Below are positions 27,635-36,867 of a DNA stretch of 64,000 bases, in pieces. This stretch comes from Vibrio mediterranei (GTDB lineage: Bacteria > Pseudomonadota > Gammaproteobacteria > Enterobacterales > Vibrionaceae). Each line of letters begins with the position of its first letter. The first letter of the stretch is position 1. Where the stretch lies: contig NZ_FLLQ01000004.1 in NCBI RefSeq assembly GCF_900088415.1, positions 434,001-498,000 on the forward strand. The letters are read 5' to 3'. Position numbers and translations under genes: made by a program. The notes beneath the pieces were generated by a model. It was not told the origin of the DNA. It saw only the letters and a list, made by a program, of their open reading frames with translations, and made no database searches.

Positions 27635-28996
27635 TTACTTGGTAATGATTTCTGGCCCCATTAGTGTGGTCGGAAGCCAGGTGGAAACCCATGGTACGTA
27701 AGTAACAATTATCAAGAATAGGAACATAACCGCAACCCAAGGTAGAGCAGCTTTCACCACACCCATCATCGACATTTTCGCCACCCCTGCGGTGACAAAC
27801 AGGTTGAGGCCTACTGGCGGAGTTATCATCCCTATTTCCATGTTCACTACCATCATAATGCCAAGGTGAATCGGGTCGATACCCAGTGCAATGGCGATAG
27901 GGAAAACTAACGGCGCCACGATGATCAACAAGCCAGATGGCTCCATAAACTGACCACCAATAAGCAATAGGACATTCACCACGATGAGGAATGTAATTGG
28001 ACCAAGACCCGCAGAAAGCATTGACTCAGTGATCATTTGAGGAATACGCTCTTCCGTTAATACATGCTTAAGGATCAGAGCATTAGCAATGATAAACAGA
28101 AGCATGATAGTCAGCTTCCCTGCTTCAAACAGAGTATGCTTGGTGTCTTTATGCACAAAAGCTTGGAACACTTTAACTATCGCTGGCTTGGTATTTTCCT
28201 TGTCAGCAAATGGCCCCATATCTTTGTAGATAAAGTTAGCAATCAAAAATGAATACACTGCTGCGACCGCTGCGGCCTCTGTTGGTGTAAATACACCACC
28301 GTAAATTCCGCCAAGAATGATCACTACTAACAGCAAACCCCAACTCGCTTCACGAGCGGAATCGAAAACTTCCTTCCAACCTACAAATGGTTGCTTTGGC
28401 AATCCTTTTACTTTTGCAGCGATATAAATGGCGATCATTAGCATCAAGCCCGCAAGCAAGCCTGGGATAACGCCACCAAGGAACATACGGCCTACAGAAA
28501 CGTCCGTTGCCGCAGCGTAGACCACCATTACAATGGATGGCGGGATTAAAATCCCTAAAGTACCAGCATTACAAATAACCCCTGCTGCAAACTCTTTGGT
28601 ATAGCCATTTTTGATCATACCCGCGATAACAATACTACCAATCGCTACCACTGTTGCAGGCGATGAACCCGATAACGCTGCGAACATCATACACGCCACC
28701 ACTGATGCCATGGCAAGACCACCGCGGAACCAACCGACCATAGCAATCGCAAAACGAATGATGCGCTTTGCTACACCACCCGTCGACATAAAGCTCGATG
28801 CCAGAATAAAGAATGGAATTGCAAGTAACGTGTAGTGGCCTGCAAAGGCGTTAAACAAGGTTTGCGCTACAGATGCTAACGATGCGTCCGAGTGCATTAG
28901 TAGGAACAAGATACTGGACAAACCCAGTGATACGGCAATAGGCACGCCAATTAGCATGAAGCCTACCACCATTAAGAAGAGTAATAGAATATCCAT
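27635..28996 (-). CDS. dctM: TRAP transporter large permease DctM
   Basis: The large membrane subunit (453 residues, about 12 predicted helices) of a tripartite ATP-independent periplasmic transporter. It uses the sodium or proton gradient to import C4-dicarboxylates. Family blocks include FMLIGVPIAVSLGLSS at the start, AALSGSSPATVVAIGSI near residue 108, GTLGILIPPSIVMVVYAAATDVSVG near residue 145, and MEIGMITPPVGLNLFVTAG near residue 390. It begins two bases after the dctQ stop. Confidence 0.96.
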   Translation of the reverse strand: MDILLLFLMVVGFMLIGVPIAVSLGLSSILFLLMHSDASLASVAQTLFNAFAGHYTLLAIPFFILASSFMSTGGVAKRIIRFAIAMVGWFRGGLAMASVVACMMFAALSGSSPATVVAIGSIVIAGMIKNGYTKEFAAGVICNAGTLGILIPPSIVMVVYAAATDVSVGRMFLGGVIPGLLAGLMLMIAIYIAAKVKGLPKQPFVGWKEVFDSAREASWGLLLVVIILGGIYGGVFTPTEAAAVAAVYSFLIANFIYKDMGPFADKENTKPAIVKVFQAFVHKDTKHTLFEAGKLTIMLLFIIANALILKHVLTEERIPQMITESMLSAGLGPITFLIVVNVLLLIGGQFMEPSGLLIIVAPLVFPIAIALGIDPIHLGIMMVVNMEIGMITPPVGLNLFVTAGVAKMSMMGVVKAALPWVAVMFLFLIIVTYVPWVSTWLPTTLMGPEIITK

Positions 28997-28998
28997 GC

Positions 28999-29661
28999 TT
29001 ATTTATCCTTGTCTTTAACACTGTCAAACGCGTTGTCCTGCATTTCCGCTTTTAACGCTTCTAGATCTTCTTCAGCTTCATGACCTGCGATCAGTCGGTC
29101 CAACTTACCCGTCATTATCTGGTAAGCGGCTTGAGCAAATCTAAAGGTCAGTAATGCCATACCTATTGGCAGTGCCATATAAGGAATAAAGCGCGGCAGT
29201 TTTTCGTAACGTTCACCTTCATTTAGCCAGTCTGCTAAAAACTGTAAAACCTCAGGCATAGGAATATCGTCGGTTTCATACCAAGCTCGCTCGGTGGCAA
29301 AGGGGTACCAGTAGTTCCACGAACCGATTAGCAATAAGATAGAGAACACCAAACAAGCTAATACCGAGGCAATGGCAAACAGTTTGCGTTTATCCTCCGA
29401 TACCATGTTGATGACAACATCCACACCGATATGAAAGTGCTTTTTAACACCATAGGACGCGCCGACAAGGACCATCCAGGCAAACATAAATACGGTAAGT
29501 TCAAGAGCCCAAAGGATATTATCGTTAAATACATAACGAGAAATAACGTTAGCAAAAGTGAGCAAAGTCATCGCGCCAAGGAAGAAAGCAATCAGCGTTT
29601 CTTCAAAAGCATCGGTCACTTTACCAATACGAGAAATAAGAGACTGTTCCATGTGATACAT
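28999..29661 (-). CDS. dctQ: TRAP transporter small permease DctQ
   Basis: The small membrane subunit (220 residues) with four predicted helices. It has the DctQ signature region NVISRYVFNDNILWALELTVFMFAWMVLVGASYG (about residues 38-72). It is longer than many DctQ proteins because of an extended periplasmic loop and an acidic C-terminal tail (EAEEDLEALKAEM). It lies between dctP and dctM in one operon. A GC-rich hairpin at about 29685-29717 separates it from dctP and may let dctP be made in excess. Confidence 0.93.
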   Translation of the reverse strand: MYHMEQSLISRIGKVTDAFEETLIAFFLGAMTLLTFANVISRYVFNDNILWALELTVFMFAWMVLVGASYGVKKHFHIGVDVVINMVSEDKRKLFAIASVLACLVFSILLLIGSWNYWYPFATERAWYETDDIPMPEVLQFLADWLNEGERYEKLPRFIPYMALPIGMALLTFRFAQAAYQIMTGKLDRLIAGHEAEEDLEALKAEMQDNAFDSVKDKDK

Positions 29662-29684
29662 CGCTTTTGTAATAGTAGGGACAG

Positions 29685-29717
29685 AGGGTTAGGCCCCACT
29701 TCCCGTAGGGCCCTTAA
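29685..29717 (-). repeat. Imperfect hairpin between dctP and dctQ
   Basis: GTTAGGCCCC and GGGCCCTTAAC flank a ten-base loop. There is no T-run. Such hairpins between a binding-protein gene and its permease genes often stabilise the upstream mRNA. That role is inferred here. Confidence 0.45.
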
Positions 29718-29732
29718 CAATGAATATCGAGG

Positions 29733-30731
29733 TTATTGTTGGTTTGATGCTTGAGCGGCTTCGATCAAGTCCGCACCAATGTCTTTCTCAAACTTTTTCC
29801 AAACAGGTTGCAGAGCTTGAACCCACTGTTGGCGTTGCTCTGGTGTCAAAGTACGCACGACACCACCCGCTTCAACAATATTGTTTTTATTGGCTAGGTT
29901 CACTTTGCTCGACTCTGAGTTACGAGTCTCAGTCACTTCTTTTAGGATCTGTGCGAACTGCTCTCGAGTATCATCCGGCATACCATCCCAGAACTCCTTT
30001 GAAGTCACTACAAGGTAGTCAAGAATACCGTGGTTGGTTTCTGTTACACCGTCTTGAACTTCAAAGAACTTCTTGCCGTAGATATTTGACCATGTGTTTT
30101 CTTGACCATCGATAACCTTCGTTTGCAGGCCACCATACACTTCTTTGAATGACATTTTCTGAGGGTTTGCACCTAACTGTTCGAACTGAGCAACTAACAC
30201 GTCAGAAGCTTGAACACGGAATTTCAGGTCTTTCGCATCACCAGGAACAAGAAGTGGCTTATTCGCCGACATTTGTTTCATGCCGTTATGCCAAAATGCC
30301 AGACCTTGCAGACCACGACGATTCATCGCGTTCTTCAGTTTTTCACCCGACTCTGAGTTTTGGAAACGATCAACGGCTTCTACGTTTTCAAATAGGAAAG
30401 GTAGGTCGAAGATGCGGTACTTCTTGGTGAATTTCTCGAATTTAGAAAGTGAAGGAGCGGCAAGTTGAACATCGCCGTTTAAAAGGGCTTCGAGAACTTT
30501 GTTGTCATCGTAAAGAGTAGAGTTAGGAAACACCTGCATACACGCTTTACCGTTCATTTCTGTATTTACACGCTCTTCTAACAATGACGCGGCAATACCT
30601 TTAGGGTGTTTGTCGGTGTTGGTTACGTGACTAAACTTAATCACAATCTCACCTGGATCACACGCCGCAGAGGCATTAAAACTTGCTAGAGCAATAGCAG
30701 AAACAGACAGTAGGGATAGAGGCTTTAACAT
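29733..30731 (-). CDS. dctP: TRAP transporter C4-dicarboxylate-binding protein DctP
   Basis: A periplasmic solute-binding protein. I chose the ATG at 30731 (MLKPLSLLSVSAIALASFNASA), because it begins a clean signal peptide cleaved near residue 22 and follows an AGGAG site. The longer frame to 30809 runs through the promoter. Visible DctP features are CDPGEIVIKFSHVTNTDKHPKG after the signal, the arginine that holds the carboxylate in LKFRVQASDVLVAQ, and VIDGQENTWSNIYGKKF. It is the first gene of dctPQM. Confidence 0.95.
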   Translation of the reverse strand: MLKPLSLLSVSAIALASFNASAACDPGEIVIKFSHVTNTDKHPKGIAASLLEERVNTEMNGKACMQVFPNSTLYDDNKVLEALLNGDVQLAAPSLSKFEKFTKKYRIFDLPFLFENVEAVDRFQNSESGEKLKNAMNRRGLQGLAFWHNGMKQMSANKPLLVPGDAKDLKFRVQASDVLVAQFEQLGANPQKMSFKEVYGGLQTKVIDGQENTWSNIYGKKFFEVQDGVTETNHGILDYLVVTSKEFWDGMPDDTREQFAQILKEVTETRNSESSKVNLANKNNIVEAGGVVRTLTPEQRQQWVQALQPVWKKFEKDIGADLIEAAQASNQQ

Positions 30732-30789
30732 TATTATTCTCCTTTGGATTAATGCAGTCCCTTCAATGGGTACTGATAATCTTGTTAGA

Positions 30790-30804
30790 GCAATAACGAT
30801 GCCA
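30790..30804 (-). promoter_or_regulatory. Sigma-54 promoter of dctPQM
   Basis: On the minus strand TGGCATC-N4-TTGC matches the -24/-12 consensus TGGCACG-N4-TTGC with the exact GG-to-GC spacing of ten bases. It lies about 60 bases before the dctP start codon. It fits control by DctD, the sigma-54 activator encoded nearby. Confidence 0.85.
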
Positions 30805-30817
30805 ATCAAAAAAAAGC

Positions 30818-30837
30818 TATAATTACAAAGAGTTATA
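30818..30837 (-). promoter_or_regulatory. Possible DctD upstream site
   Basis: An interrupted palindrome (TATAA, ten bases, TTATA) sits just upstream of the -24 element. The arms are short, so the assignment to DctD is only positional. Confidence 0.25.
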
Positions 30838-30904
30838 ATAGATTTCTATTTTCAAGTGTAGAACCAGCCTTTGAAATGGGTGGAAAGTGACACATTTATA
30901 AAAT

Positions 30905-30936
30905 GAAAAAGGGTAGAAACAAGCCCATTTCTACCC
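30905..30936 (-). terminator. Intrinsic terminator of the binding-protein gene
   Basis: GGGTAGAAA (30911-30919) and TTTCTACCC (30928-30936) pair perfectly and are followed on the minus strand by five T. It lies 38 bases after the stop of the gene at 30974. Confidence 0.85.
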
Positions 30937-30973
30937 ATGGTAACTTCCGCTTTTCTAACGGGAAAAGCAGTTA

Positions 30974-32230
30974 CTAGATAGCCGCTTTAACCGCTTTCGC
31001 TAATTTGTGAGCAGCTTTCTTCGGGTCAGCTTCTGGATCGTTAAAAAAGTTGGAAACTACATCCGTAATCGCGCCCAGTACATAACTCGTTGTCGCCATA
31101 TTTTGCGACATACTTGGTACTAAACCACCATTTTCAATGCTTTGCTCAAATGTTTTTCTAGAATCCAGAGCGCACTTGTCAAAACCGTGCATATCCATAT
31201 CGGTTCGAACCGGGAAAGATCCTTTGTTTAAGTTGAACACTTCTTGGAACTGCTTATCCATGATGGTTCTGGCGAGTGCTTTCTGGGCGTTCACTTCGGC
31301 TTCGTCTTTGATATCAAAGAAGGCAAAACTATCAACATTCTGGATGAACTGCCCTTTAGTACCCGGCGCGGGAACGCATAGGTAATCTTTACCCGGGATT
31401 TTTCCTGCGGCGGTAAATTCACCCTTGGCCCAGTCTCCCATGATCTGCATAGCAGCCTGACCATTAAGAACTCGGTTGGTTGCCACGTTCCACTCTCGAC
31501 CTTGGACGTCCTCATCCATGTATTCGCGCATTCGGCCGAACGTCTCAAATACCTTCGCCATTTTGTCGCTCGACAAAGTGTCCATATCTAGATTAACAAA
31601 CGCTTGTCTAAAATCTTCAGGTCCTAGTACCGCAAGGGCAATGGTTTCAAACAGTGTTGTGTCTTGCCAAGGGCCTGAGCCATTAGCAAGAGGTGTGAAG
31701 CCCGCAGCTTTGATTTTTTCCGCAGCAGCAAAGAATTGATCTAGAGTTTCTGGAACAGAATCCACTCCCGATTTTTCTAACACTTGTGGATTGACCCAGA
31801 GCCAGTTAACTCGGTGGATATTGACTGGAACAGCAACATATTTGCCATCGTATTTCATGCCTGCCGCTACGACAGGTGGCAATACTTCATCCCATCCATC
31901 AGCTTTGGCAACATCATCAAGATTGGTCAGAAAACCTAAACCTCCCCACTCTTGAATATCCTCACCTTTGATCTGGGCAGCTGACGGGGGATTACCCGAG
32001 ACCGCTCGAGTTTTCAATACTGTCATAGCGCTCTCACCACCGCCACCAGCAATGGCAAAATCCTTCCAGGTGTAACCTCGCTGCTCCAATTTCTGTTTTA
32101 GGATTTGAACTGATTTAGCTTCACCGCCTGATGTCCACCAGTGCAACACCTCAACTTCACTCGCTTGCAGAAAAGTAGGGAAAATTGTGGAAGTAAGCAG
32201 TAACGCTAGTAGTGATTTACGCATATTCAT
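30974..32230 (-). CDS. Orphan sugar-type ABC transporter substrate-binding protein
   Basis: A periplasmic binding protein of 418 residues, with a signal peptide cleaved after FLQA (near residue 23). The mature start [20 protein letters not shown] and the segments [22 protein letters not shown] and [21 protein letters not shown] resemble the glucose/mannose-binding GtsA-type proteins of pseudomonads (extracellular solute-binding family 1). No permease or ATPase genes are adjacent. It follows a sensor kinase and response regulator in the same direction with a 98-base gap, which contains a palindrome. In Pseudomonas, gtsA-type binding proteins lie near the GtrS/GltR two-component system, so a sugar-sensing locus is plausible. 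The ligand is inferred. Confidence 0.85.
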   Translation of the reverse strand: MNMRKSLLALLLTSTIFPTFLQASEVEVLHWWTSGGEAKSVQILKQKLEQRGYTWKDFAIAGGGGESAMTVLKTRAVSGNPPSAAQIKGEDIQEWGGLGFLTNLDDVAKADGWDEVLPPVVAAGMKYDGKYVAVPVNIHRVNWLWVNPQVLEKSGVDSVPETLDQFFAAAEKIKAAGFTPLANGSGPWQDTTLFETIALAVLGPEDFRQAFVNLDMDTLSSDKMAKVFETFGRMREYMDEDVQGREWNVATNRVLNGQAAMQIMGDWAKGEFTAAGKIPGKDYLCVPAPGTKGQFIQNVDSFAFFDIKDEAEVNAQKALARTIMDKQFQEVFNLNKGSFPVRTDMDMHGFDKCALDSRKTFEQSIENGGLVPSMSQNMATTSYVLGAITDVVSNFFNDPEADPKKAAHKLAKAVKAAI

Positions 32231-32247
32231 TGCCGTTATCTGTGCAT

Positions 32248-32269
32248 CGATATCACTTTGGTGATATCG
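32248..32269 (-). promoter_or_regulatory. Perfect palindrome upstream of the binding-protein gene
   Basis: CGATATCAC (32248-32256) and GTGATATCG (32261-32269) pair perfectly around a four-base loop, 18 bases before the start codon at 32230. There is no T-run. It could be an operator or a leader hairpin. Confidence 0.5.
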
Positions 32270-32328
32270 AGTTATTGGATTCAGTGACTTTAACGCTCTG
32301 TCTGAGGTTAATTCAATAGCTAGCCTGC

Positions 32329-33783
32329 TTAGGCCTCTAGGTTAGGCGGAATAAACACTTGTACTTCTAGCCCACCAAAATCTGCGTTACGAATGATCAA
32401 ATCGCCGCCAAGGCCGTGCAAGATACTGCGACAGATCCCCAAGCCTAAACCATGCCCCTCTTTATCCGTTGCAATGCGAACATATGGCTCGAACACTTCT
32501 TCGATGCGAGCTTCCGGGATACCAGGCCCTTTATCCAAAATAGTAATGATGATCCATTTGGGATTCTCTTCAATGCTGACAAATGCTCTATTGCCGTATT
32601 TAACCGCATTATCGATTAGGTTGGTTAGCACTCGTTTAATGGCTAGTGGTTTAACAACCACTGGCTCCATTGGAAGCGCGGTGAAACTAACCAACGTATG
32701 CACTTGGTTATGCGTCTCCGAAACACTGCGGATCATCTCATTGAGGTCAATGTAGGCATTGTTTTCATGTAAATCGGTATCACGCACACATTGCAGCGCG
32801 CCTTTCACCATCATTTCAAGGTCATCTAGATCTTGGTTAAACTTGTCTCGCCTGACATCATCATCTAGAAGTTCTGCTCTCAACCTCAAACGTGTAATAG
32901 GCGTTTTCAAATCGTGAGAGATAGAGGAAAACAGGTGTTCACGGTCCGAGACATACTGGCGAATACGTGTCTGCATACGGTTAAACGCACGTGTTGCCGT
33001 CACGAGTTCAGAAGCACCAGCTTCTCTTAAAGGTGGCTGATCGATATCCATACTCATTTCATTCGCAGCTTTCGCCAATCGTCTCAAAGGCTTAACTTGA
33101 GCACGAACCAAAAGGAAGGTCAGAATCAGCAACAAGGTTGTAGAAGTAAATAAGAACACCATTTGATCTTGAGTCAGCATAGTGTCTTCGAGCTGGATAT
33201 ATGGCGAAGGCAATAAAGCCGCGATATAGATCCACTCATCTTGATTAAGCTTCAATTGTACCACCAGAATCGGCGGGTCTAATGGACCTAGCGTTAACGT
33301 ATGGTGTGCCCAAGACTTAGGCAGATCCTTGATAAAAATATCGTTTTTAAGCAGTCGTAAATTCTCTGCTTTCGAGAAATTCACCTTCACAGCTTCTATG
33401 GTCGGCAGCTTCTCTTCCAGCACTTTGGTCACCGAATCCATAGACGCCAGTTTAAGCGGTGTGTCTGGAATCGGGTCAACGATAAGCTCTTCTTTATTGA
33501 ATGAAACGAAGAAACGAGTACCACCCATATTACGTATCTGGTCGAGAACAATATGGCGATATTTAATCGGGAGTTTTTGGAAAAAGGTCACCGTTGAGGC
33601 GAACATGGTCGCCATACTAGCAGAGGTATCACGAATACCAGATAGTTCATCTTGCTTAGTTTTTTGGTACCAAATTGCCGTAAGTACACCTTGAGAGCAC
33701 ACAACTGCCAACAGCGTCAGCAGCAGTGTTCTCGCGACTAAAGAGTTAGGGCTAAAACGCTTTAGCCAATGAGTTCTAGACAT
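32329..33783 (-). CDS. EnvZ-type sensor histidine kinase
   Basis: A 484-residue membrane kinase. Membrane segments lie at about residues 17-39 and 207-227. The roughly 165-residue periplasmic sensor has no obvious Cache motif to my eye. A HAMP domain follows ([14 protein letters not shown]). The phospho-acceptor is His290 in [21 protein letters not shown]. The ATPase domain shows [33 protein letters not shown] and [16 protein letters not shown]. It starts just after the regulator gene's stop (three bases), so it forms one operon with it. The layout resembles GtrS-type kinases next to sugar-binding proteins. Confidence 0.9.
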   Translation of the reverse strand: MSRTHWLKRFSPNSLVARTLLLTLLAVVCSQGVLTAIWYQKTKQDELSGIRDTSASMATMFASTVTFFQKLPIKYRHIVLDQIRNMGGTRFFVSFNKEELIVDPIPDTPLKLASMDSVTKVLEEKLPTIEAVKVNFSKAENLRLLKNDIFIKDLPKSWAHHTLTLGPLDPPILVVQLKLNQDEWIYIAALLPSPYIQLEDTMLTQDQMVFLFTSTTLLLILTFLLVRAQVKPLRRLAKAANEMSMDIDQPPLREAGASELVTATRAFNRMQTRIRQYVSDREHLFSSISHDLKTPITRLRLRAELLDDDVRRDKFNQDLDDLEMMVKGALQCVRDTDLHENNAYIDLNEMIRSVSETHNQVHTLVSFTALPMEPVVVKPLAIKRVLTNLIDNAVKYGNRAFVSIEENPKWIIITILDKGPGIPEARIEEVFEPYVRIATDKEGHGLGLGICRSILHGLGGDLIIRNADFGGLEVQVFIPPNLEA

Positions 33784-33786
33784 GTG

Positions 33787-34515
33787 TTATTGGCCATATT
33801 CCACTGGAACAGACAGAATATACCCATTACCACGCATGGTTTTAATGTAGTGTGGGAAGTTTTTACTGGTGCCTAATCGATTTCGAATTCGGCTCAATTG
33901 AACGTCAATACCTCGTTCGTAAGGCAAGGCTTCACGACCACGAGTCGCAAACGAAATAGTATCGCGATCAAGAATTTCGTTCGGGCGCGACAAAAACAGC
34001 ATTAGCAACGCAAAGTCACTACCGGATAAATCATGCGTACGGCCATTCACCTTGTTGGTCATACGATGTGCAATAGTATCCAAATGCCAATCACCAAAAT
34101 CGATCGTTCTTGGTGGCGTTTCTTCTGCCTTATCACCATTGAGATGGGTCCGACGCAACAGCGCTTTAATTCGAGCCATCAACTGACGCGGACTAAATGG
34201 TTTCGCAATGTAATCGTCAGCACCGATTTCTAAACCAATAATTTGATCGGTTTCATCGGATACTGCGGTTAGCATAATAATGGGTACTTGCGAGTCTCGT
34301 CGAACACGCTGACAAAGAGTAAAACCATCGTCTCCTGGTAGCATGACGTCGAGCAGAATAAGATCCGGGTAGCCTTTGGCCTTAATAAACAGCTCCATTT
34401 CTACCCCATCTTCAGCAGTAGAAACTTGAAAGCCAGATTTCGTCAAATACTCATCGAGTAAGAGACGGATCTCTTCATCGTCATCTACAACCAAAATGTG
34501 CGTCTTAGCCTGCAT
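33787..34515 (-). CDS. OmpR-family response regulator
   Basis: A 242-residue regulator. The receiver domain has the acidic residues DDD at positions 11-13, the phospho-acceptor Asp56 in LILLDVMLPGDDG and the lysine in ADDYIAKPFSPRQL. A winged-helix DNA-binding domain of the Trans_reg_C type ends with the block RGIDVQLSRIRNRLG and YIKTMRGNGYIL. It is first in the operon RR-kinase-binding protein. The direct target is probably the downstream binding-protein gene. Confidence 0.92.
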   Translation of the reverse strand: MQAKTHILVVDDDEEIRLLLDEYLTKSGFQVSTAEDGVEMELFIKAKGYPDLILLDVMLPGDDGFTLCQRVRRDSQVPIIMLTAVSDETDQIIGLEIGADDYIAKPFSPRQLMARIKALLRRTHLNGDKAEETPPRTIDFGDWHLDTIAHRMTNKVNGRTHDLSGSDFALLMLFLSRPNEILDRDTISFATRGREALPYERGIDVQLSRIRNRLGTSKNFPHYIKTMRGNGYILSVPVEYGQ

Positions 34516-34676
34516 TTTATTTCCTTAAGTCTGCACTTACTCCCTATAGTGTAAGGCTTTAGAGGGAATTTTATTATTGATTCGTTTATAAAATTTGCAG
34601 CTCGAATTTGCGCAAGGTCACAAAAATGACATGATGATACTTTTTAGCCATAAAGGGTTAACAAATTCATTCATCT

Positions 34677-36134
34677 TTATGATGAGCAACTGATTTCCAT
34701 ACGTTTACCCCATTCAGGTGGAAGCTTGGCAAATTCTTCATGTTCTGCTTGTTCCTCGTAAGGGAATTTGAGTAAGTCCGCCAACTGATGAACCAGTGAA
34801 AAATCGCCTTTCTCAGCAAGTTCTATGGCCTGTTGGGCCAGATAATTTCTGAGAATGTACTTTGGATTCGCTAAACGCATTTTTCGGCAGCGCTCAGCTT
34901 CGGAATCATTTTCTAACATACAACGTAGCAGGTAGCTTTCTACCCACGCTTGCGCTTTAGCACGATCGATAAACAGGTCAACAACAGGGGAAATGCCAGT
35001 TCTATCGATATTCGATAGAGCTCTGAAGAATCGGGTGTAATCCACTTTTTCACTTTCCATGAGGTCAAAGCTTCGATTAAAGAAATCTCCATCCTCACTT
35101 TGCTTGGTCGACAACCCGAACTTGTTACGCATTTGGCGACTGTACTCTGTCTGCAAGATTGGCGTAAAGGTTTCCAATCCATGATCTAGGTCTTCTCTAT
35201 CGATAAGTGGAGACAAAGCATGAGCTAACGCGGTGAGATTCCACATCGCTATGGACGGTTGATTGTCGAACGCATAACGACCTTGGTAGTCGGAATGATT
35301 ACAAATATAACCCGGTTCGTAATCATCCATAAATCCAAACGGGCCATAGTCAAATGTCTGACCCAATATCGACATGTTATCGGTGTTCATCACTCCATGA
35401 GCAAACCCTTTGGCTTGCCAGTGAGCAATCATTTCTGCGGTTAATCGAACAACTTCAGCGAAGAAGGCAACATAAGGCTTGTCAGCGTCTAAACAATCAG
35501 CGAAATGCCACTCAATTACTTTATCCGCAAGTAGGCGAAGCTGCTCATGCTGACCGGTATAAAAGAAATGTTCAAAATGACCAAAGCGAATATGCGTGTT
35601 GGCAGCGCGAACCAATAACGCTCCCTGCTCCACTTGTTCTCGATACACGGGCGTATCGCTAACCATCATTGCCAATGCTCTAGTGGTAGGAATACCTAAC
35701 CCTGCCATGGCTTCGCAGCACAAATACTCTCGAATTGTCGAGCGTAGTACCGCCCGACCATCACCCATACGCGAATAAGGCGTTTGTCCCGCGCCCTTGA
35801 GGTGAAGATCGAAAGTCTGCCCTGATTTTCCTGCGACTTCACCCAGCAACAAACCACGACCGTCACCTAAATCAGGATTATAAATACCAAACTGGTGACC
35901 CGCGTACTTCATTGCAAGTGGCTTGATGTGCTCATTCGATACACTGCCCGAGAGTACATCAAGTAAGGCTTGTTCGTCTTCAACCAGCTCTGGAAATCCG
36001 AGTTCACCTGCCAGTTCTTGATTCCAAGCAACCCAACGAGGATTATCGAGAGGCGTCGGTTCAACTTGGGTGTAAAAGCTATTCGGCAGAGCTAAAAAGC
36101 GATGAGAAAAGGACAATGAATCCAGCGAAAACAT
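34677..36134 (-). CDS. selO: Protein adenylyltransferase SelO (Cys form)
   Basis: A pseudokinase-fold AMPylase (485 residues, YdiU family) that transfers AMP to Ser, Thr or Tyr of target proteins in redox stress. Typical blocks are [20 protein letters not shown] near residue 78, [29 protein letters not shown] near residue 110, and [27 protein letters not shown] (catalytic/metal-binding loop) near residue 245. The C-terminus ISCSS carries a cysteine at the third-to-last position, where animal SelO has selenocysteine. The gene stands alone, not in an obvious operon. Confidence 0.95.
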   Translation of the reverse strand: MFSLDSLSFSHRFLALPNSFYTQVEPTPLDNPRWVAWNQELAGELGFPELVEDEQALLDVLSGSVSNEHIKPLAMKYAGHQFGIYNPDLGDGRGLLLGEVAGKSGQTFDLHLKGAGQTPYSRMGDGRAVLRSTIREYLCCEAMAGLGIPTTRALAMMVSDTPVYREQVEQGALLVRAANTHIRFGHFEHFFYTGQHEQLRLLADKVIEWHFADCLDADKPYVAFFAEVVRLTAEMIAHWQAKGFAHGVMNTDNMSILGQTFDYGPFGFMDDYEPGYICNHSDYQGRYAFDNQPSIAMWNLTALAHALSPLIDREDLDHGLETFTPILQTEYSRQMRNKFGLSTKQSEDGDFFNRSFDLMESEKVDYTRFFRALSNIDRTGISPVVDLFIDRAKAQAWVESYLLRCMLENDSEAERCRKMRLANPKYILRNYLAQQAIELAEKGDFSLVHQLADLLKFPYEEQAEHEEFAKLPPEWGKRMEISCSS

Positions 36135-36201
36135 AGGCGGCTCTATACAAGTCTTAATAACAATTACTTAGAGTATAGCGAGTCGCAGTGGATAGAAAAC
36201 A

Positions 36202-36257
36202 AACGAAAAGTGTGGGTATTAACGAAAAGTATGGTATTAACGAAAAGTATGGGTATT
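36202..36257. repeat. Three tandem copies of an 18-19 base repeat
   Basis: The unit AACGAAAAGTATGGGTATT occurs at 36202-36220, 36221-36238 and 36239-36257. Copy 1 has one base change and copy 2 lacks one G. It lies in the selO upstream region, 68 bases before the selO start, at the left edge of the flagellar island. Confidence 0.85.
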
Positions 36258-36377
36258 AGAAAAAAGAAGTTCTATAACAGGAAGAGAAAAGGATAAACGA
36301 TTTACGTTGCCTAGAGGAACGCCCATCTACTAAACAAAGTGTCTGCGTTTGGGCTGTCCCCTAAGAAGTCTAAGTTA

Positions 36378-36476
36378 TTAGAGCATAGCCAGAATGGCTA
36401 CCACTGTACCGAGAGAGAACAGGCAAGTGCGACTAATAACGCCGAGGTTGGAAGGTTGAATCATTTCTTGATGCAT
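36378..36476 (-). CDS. Small membrane protein (32 aa), unannotated type
   Basis: A 33-codon frame begins with ATG at 36476 and ends with TAA at 36378. The peptide starts MHQEMIQPSNLGVISRTC and continues with a hydrophobic segment (LFSLGTVVAILAML). This gives a short polar N-terminus and one membrane segment. The ribosome-binding site is excellent: AAGGAG lies nine bases before the ATG. It stands alone between the 96-residue membrane protein and selO. I do not recognise a family. It resembles other single-pass small membrane proteins in size and layout only. Confidence 0.6.
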   Translation of the reverse strand: MHQEMIQPSNLGVISRTCLFSLGTVVAILAML

Positions 36477-36576
36477 AGGCAAACTCTCCTTTTTGTTACA
36501 CTACCATTACAACTTAGGCCTAAATGGTTATTTTTGCAACGCTGTTCTCAAAAATCTTTGAAATAGAGCCAAAAAA

Positions 36577-36867
36577 TCACCAGAAAACGGTCAAAACAAC
36601 GATGGTGCAACCAAGAAAAGTTGCAAAGCAGATTGGGATAACAAGGTGCTTGTCTCTATCCAGTGAAATAAAGCCTGGCGGCTGATTGACGACAACGGTC
36701 ACCAATAGGATATTGTACAATGCGATCAAAACCCCTATAAGAAAAACATCAAAATATACTAAACTCGTTGCCAAATAGACGTAAAAACCAATTAATACAT
36801 AATCTATAACCACTAACCAGGCTAAGCACTTTCGCATGTTCAGCACTGAGTGAATGAGTTCAGTCAT
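36577..36867 (-). CDS. Hypothetical membrane protein after lafU (96 aa)
   Basis: I do not recognise a family. The 96 residues hold three clear hydrophobic segments (about 13-36, 40-59 and 74-95), with the loop NQPPGFISLDRDKHL between the second and third. The start codon overlaps the end of lafU by eight bases (ATGACTGA), which indicates translational coupling to the stator gene. It is the last gene of the lafA-to-lafU run. A role at the stator or in the flagellar membrane ring is possible from position only. Confidence 0.7.
   Translation of the reverse strand: MTELIHSVLNMRKCLAWLVVIDYVLIGFYVYLATSLVYFDVFLIGVLIALYNILLVTVVVNQPPGFISLDRDKHLVIPICFATFLGCTIVVLTVFW

Noticed and set aside
36339-36566. 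A 75-codon plus-strand frame at the left of the flagellar island
   Set aside because: It is opposite the 32-residue frame with the strong ribosome-binding site, and its own start lacks one.
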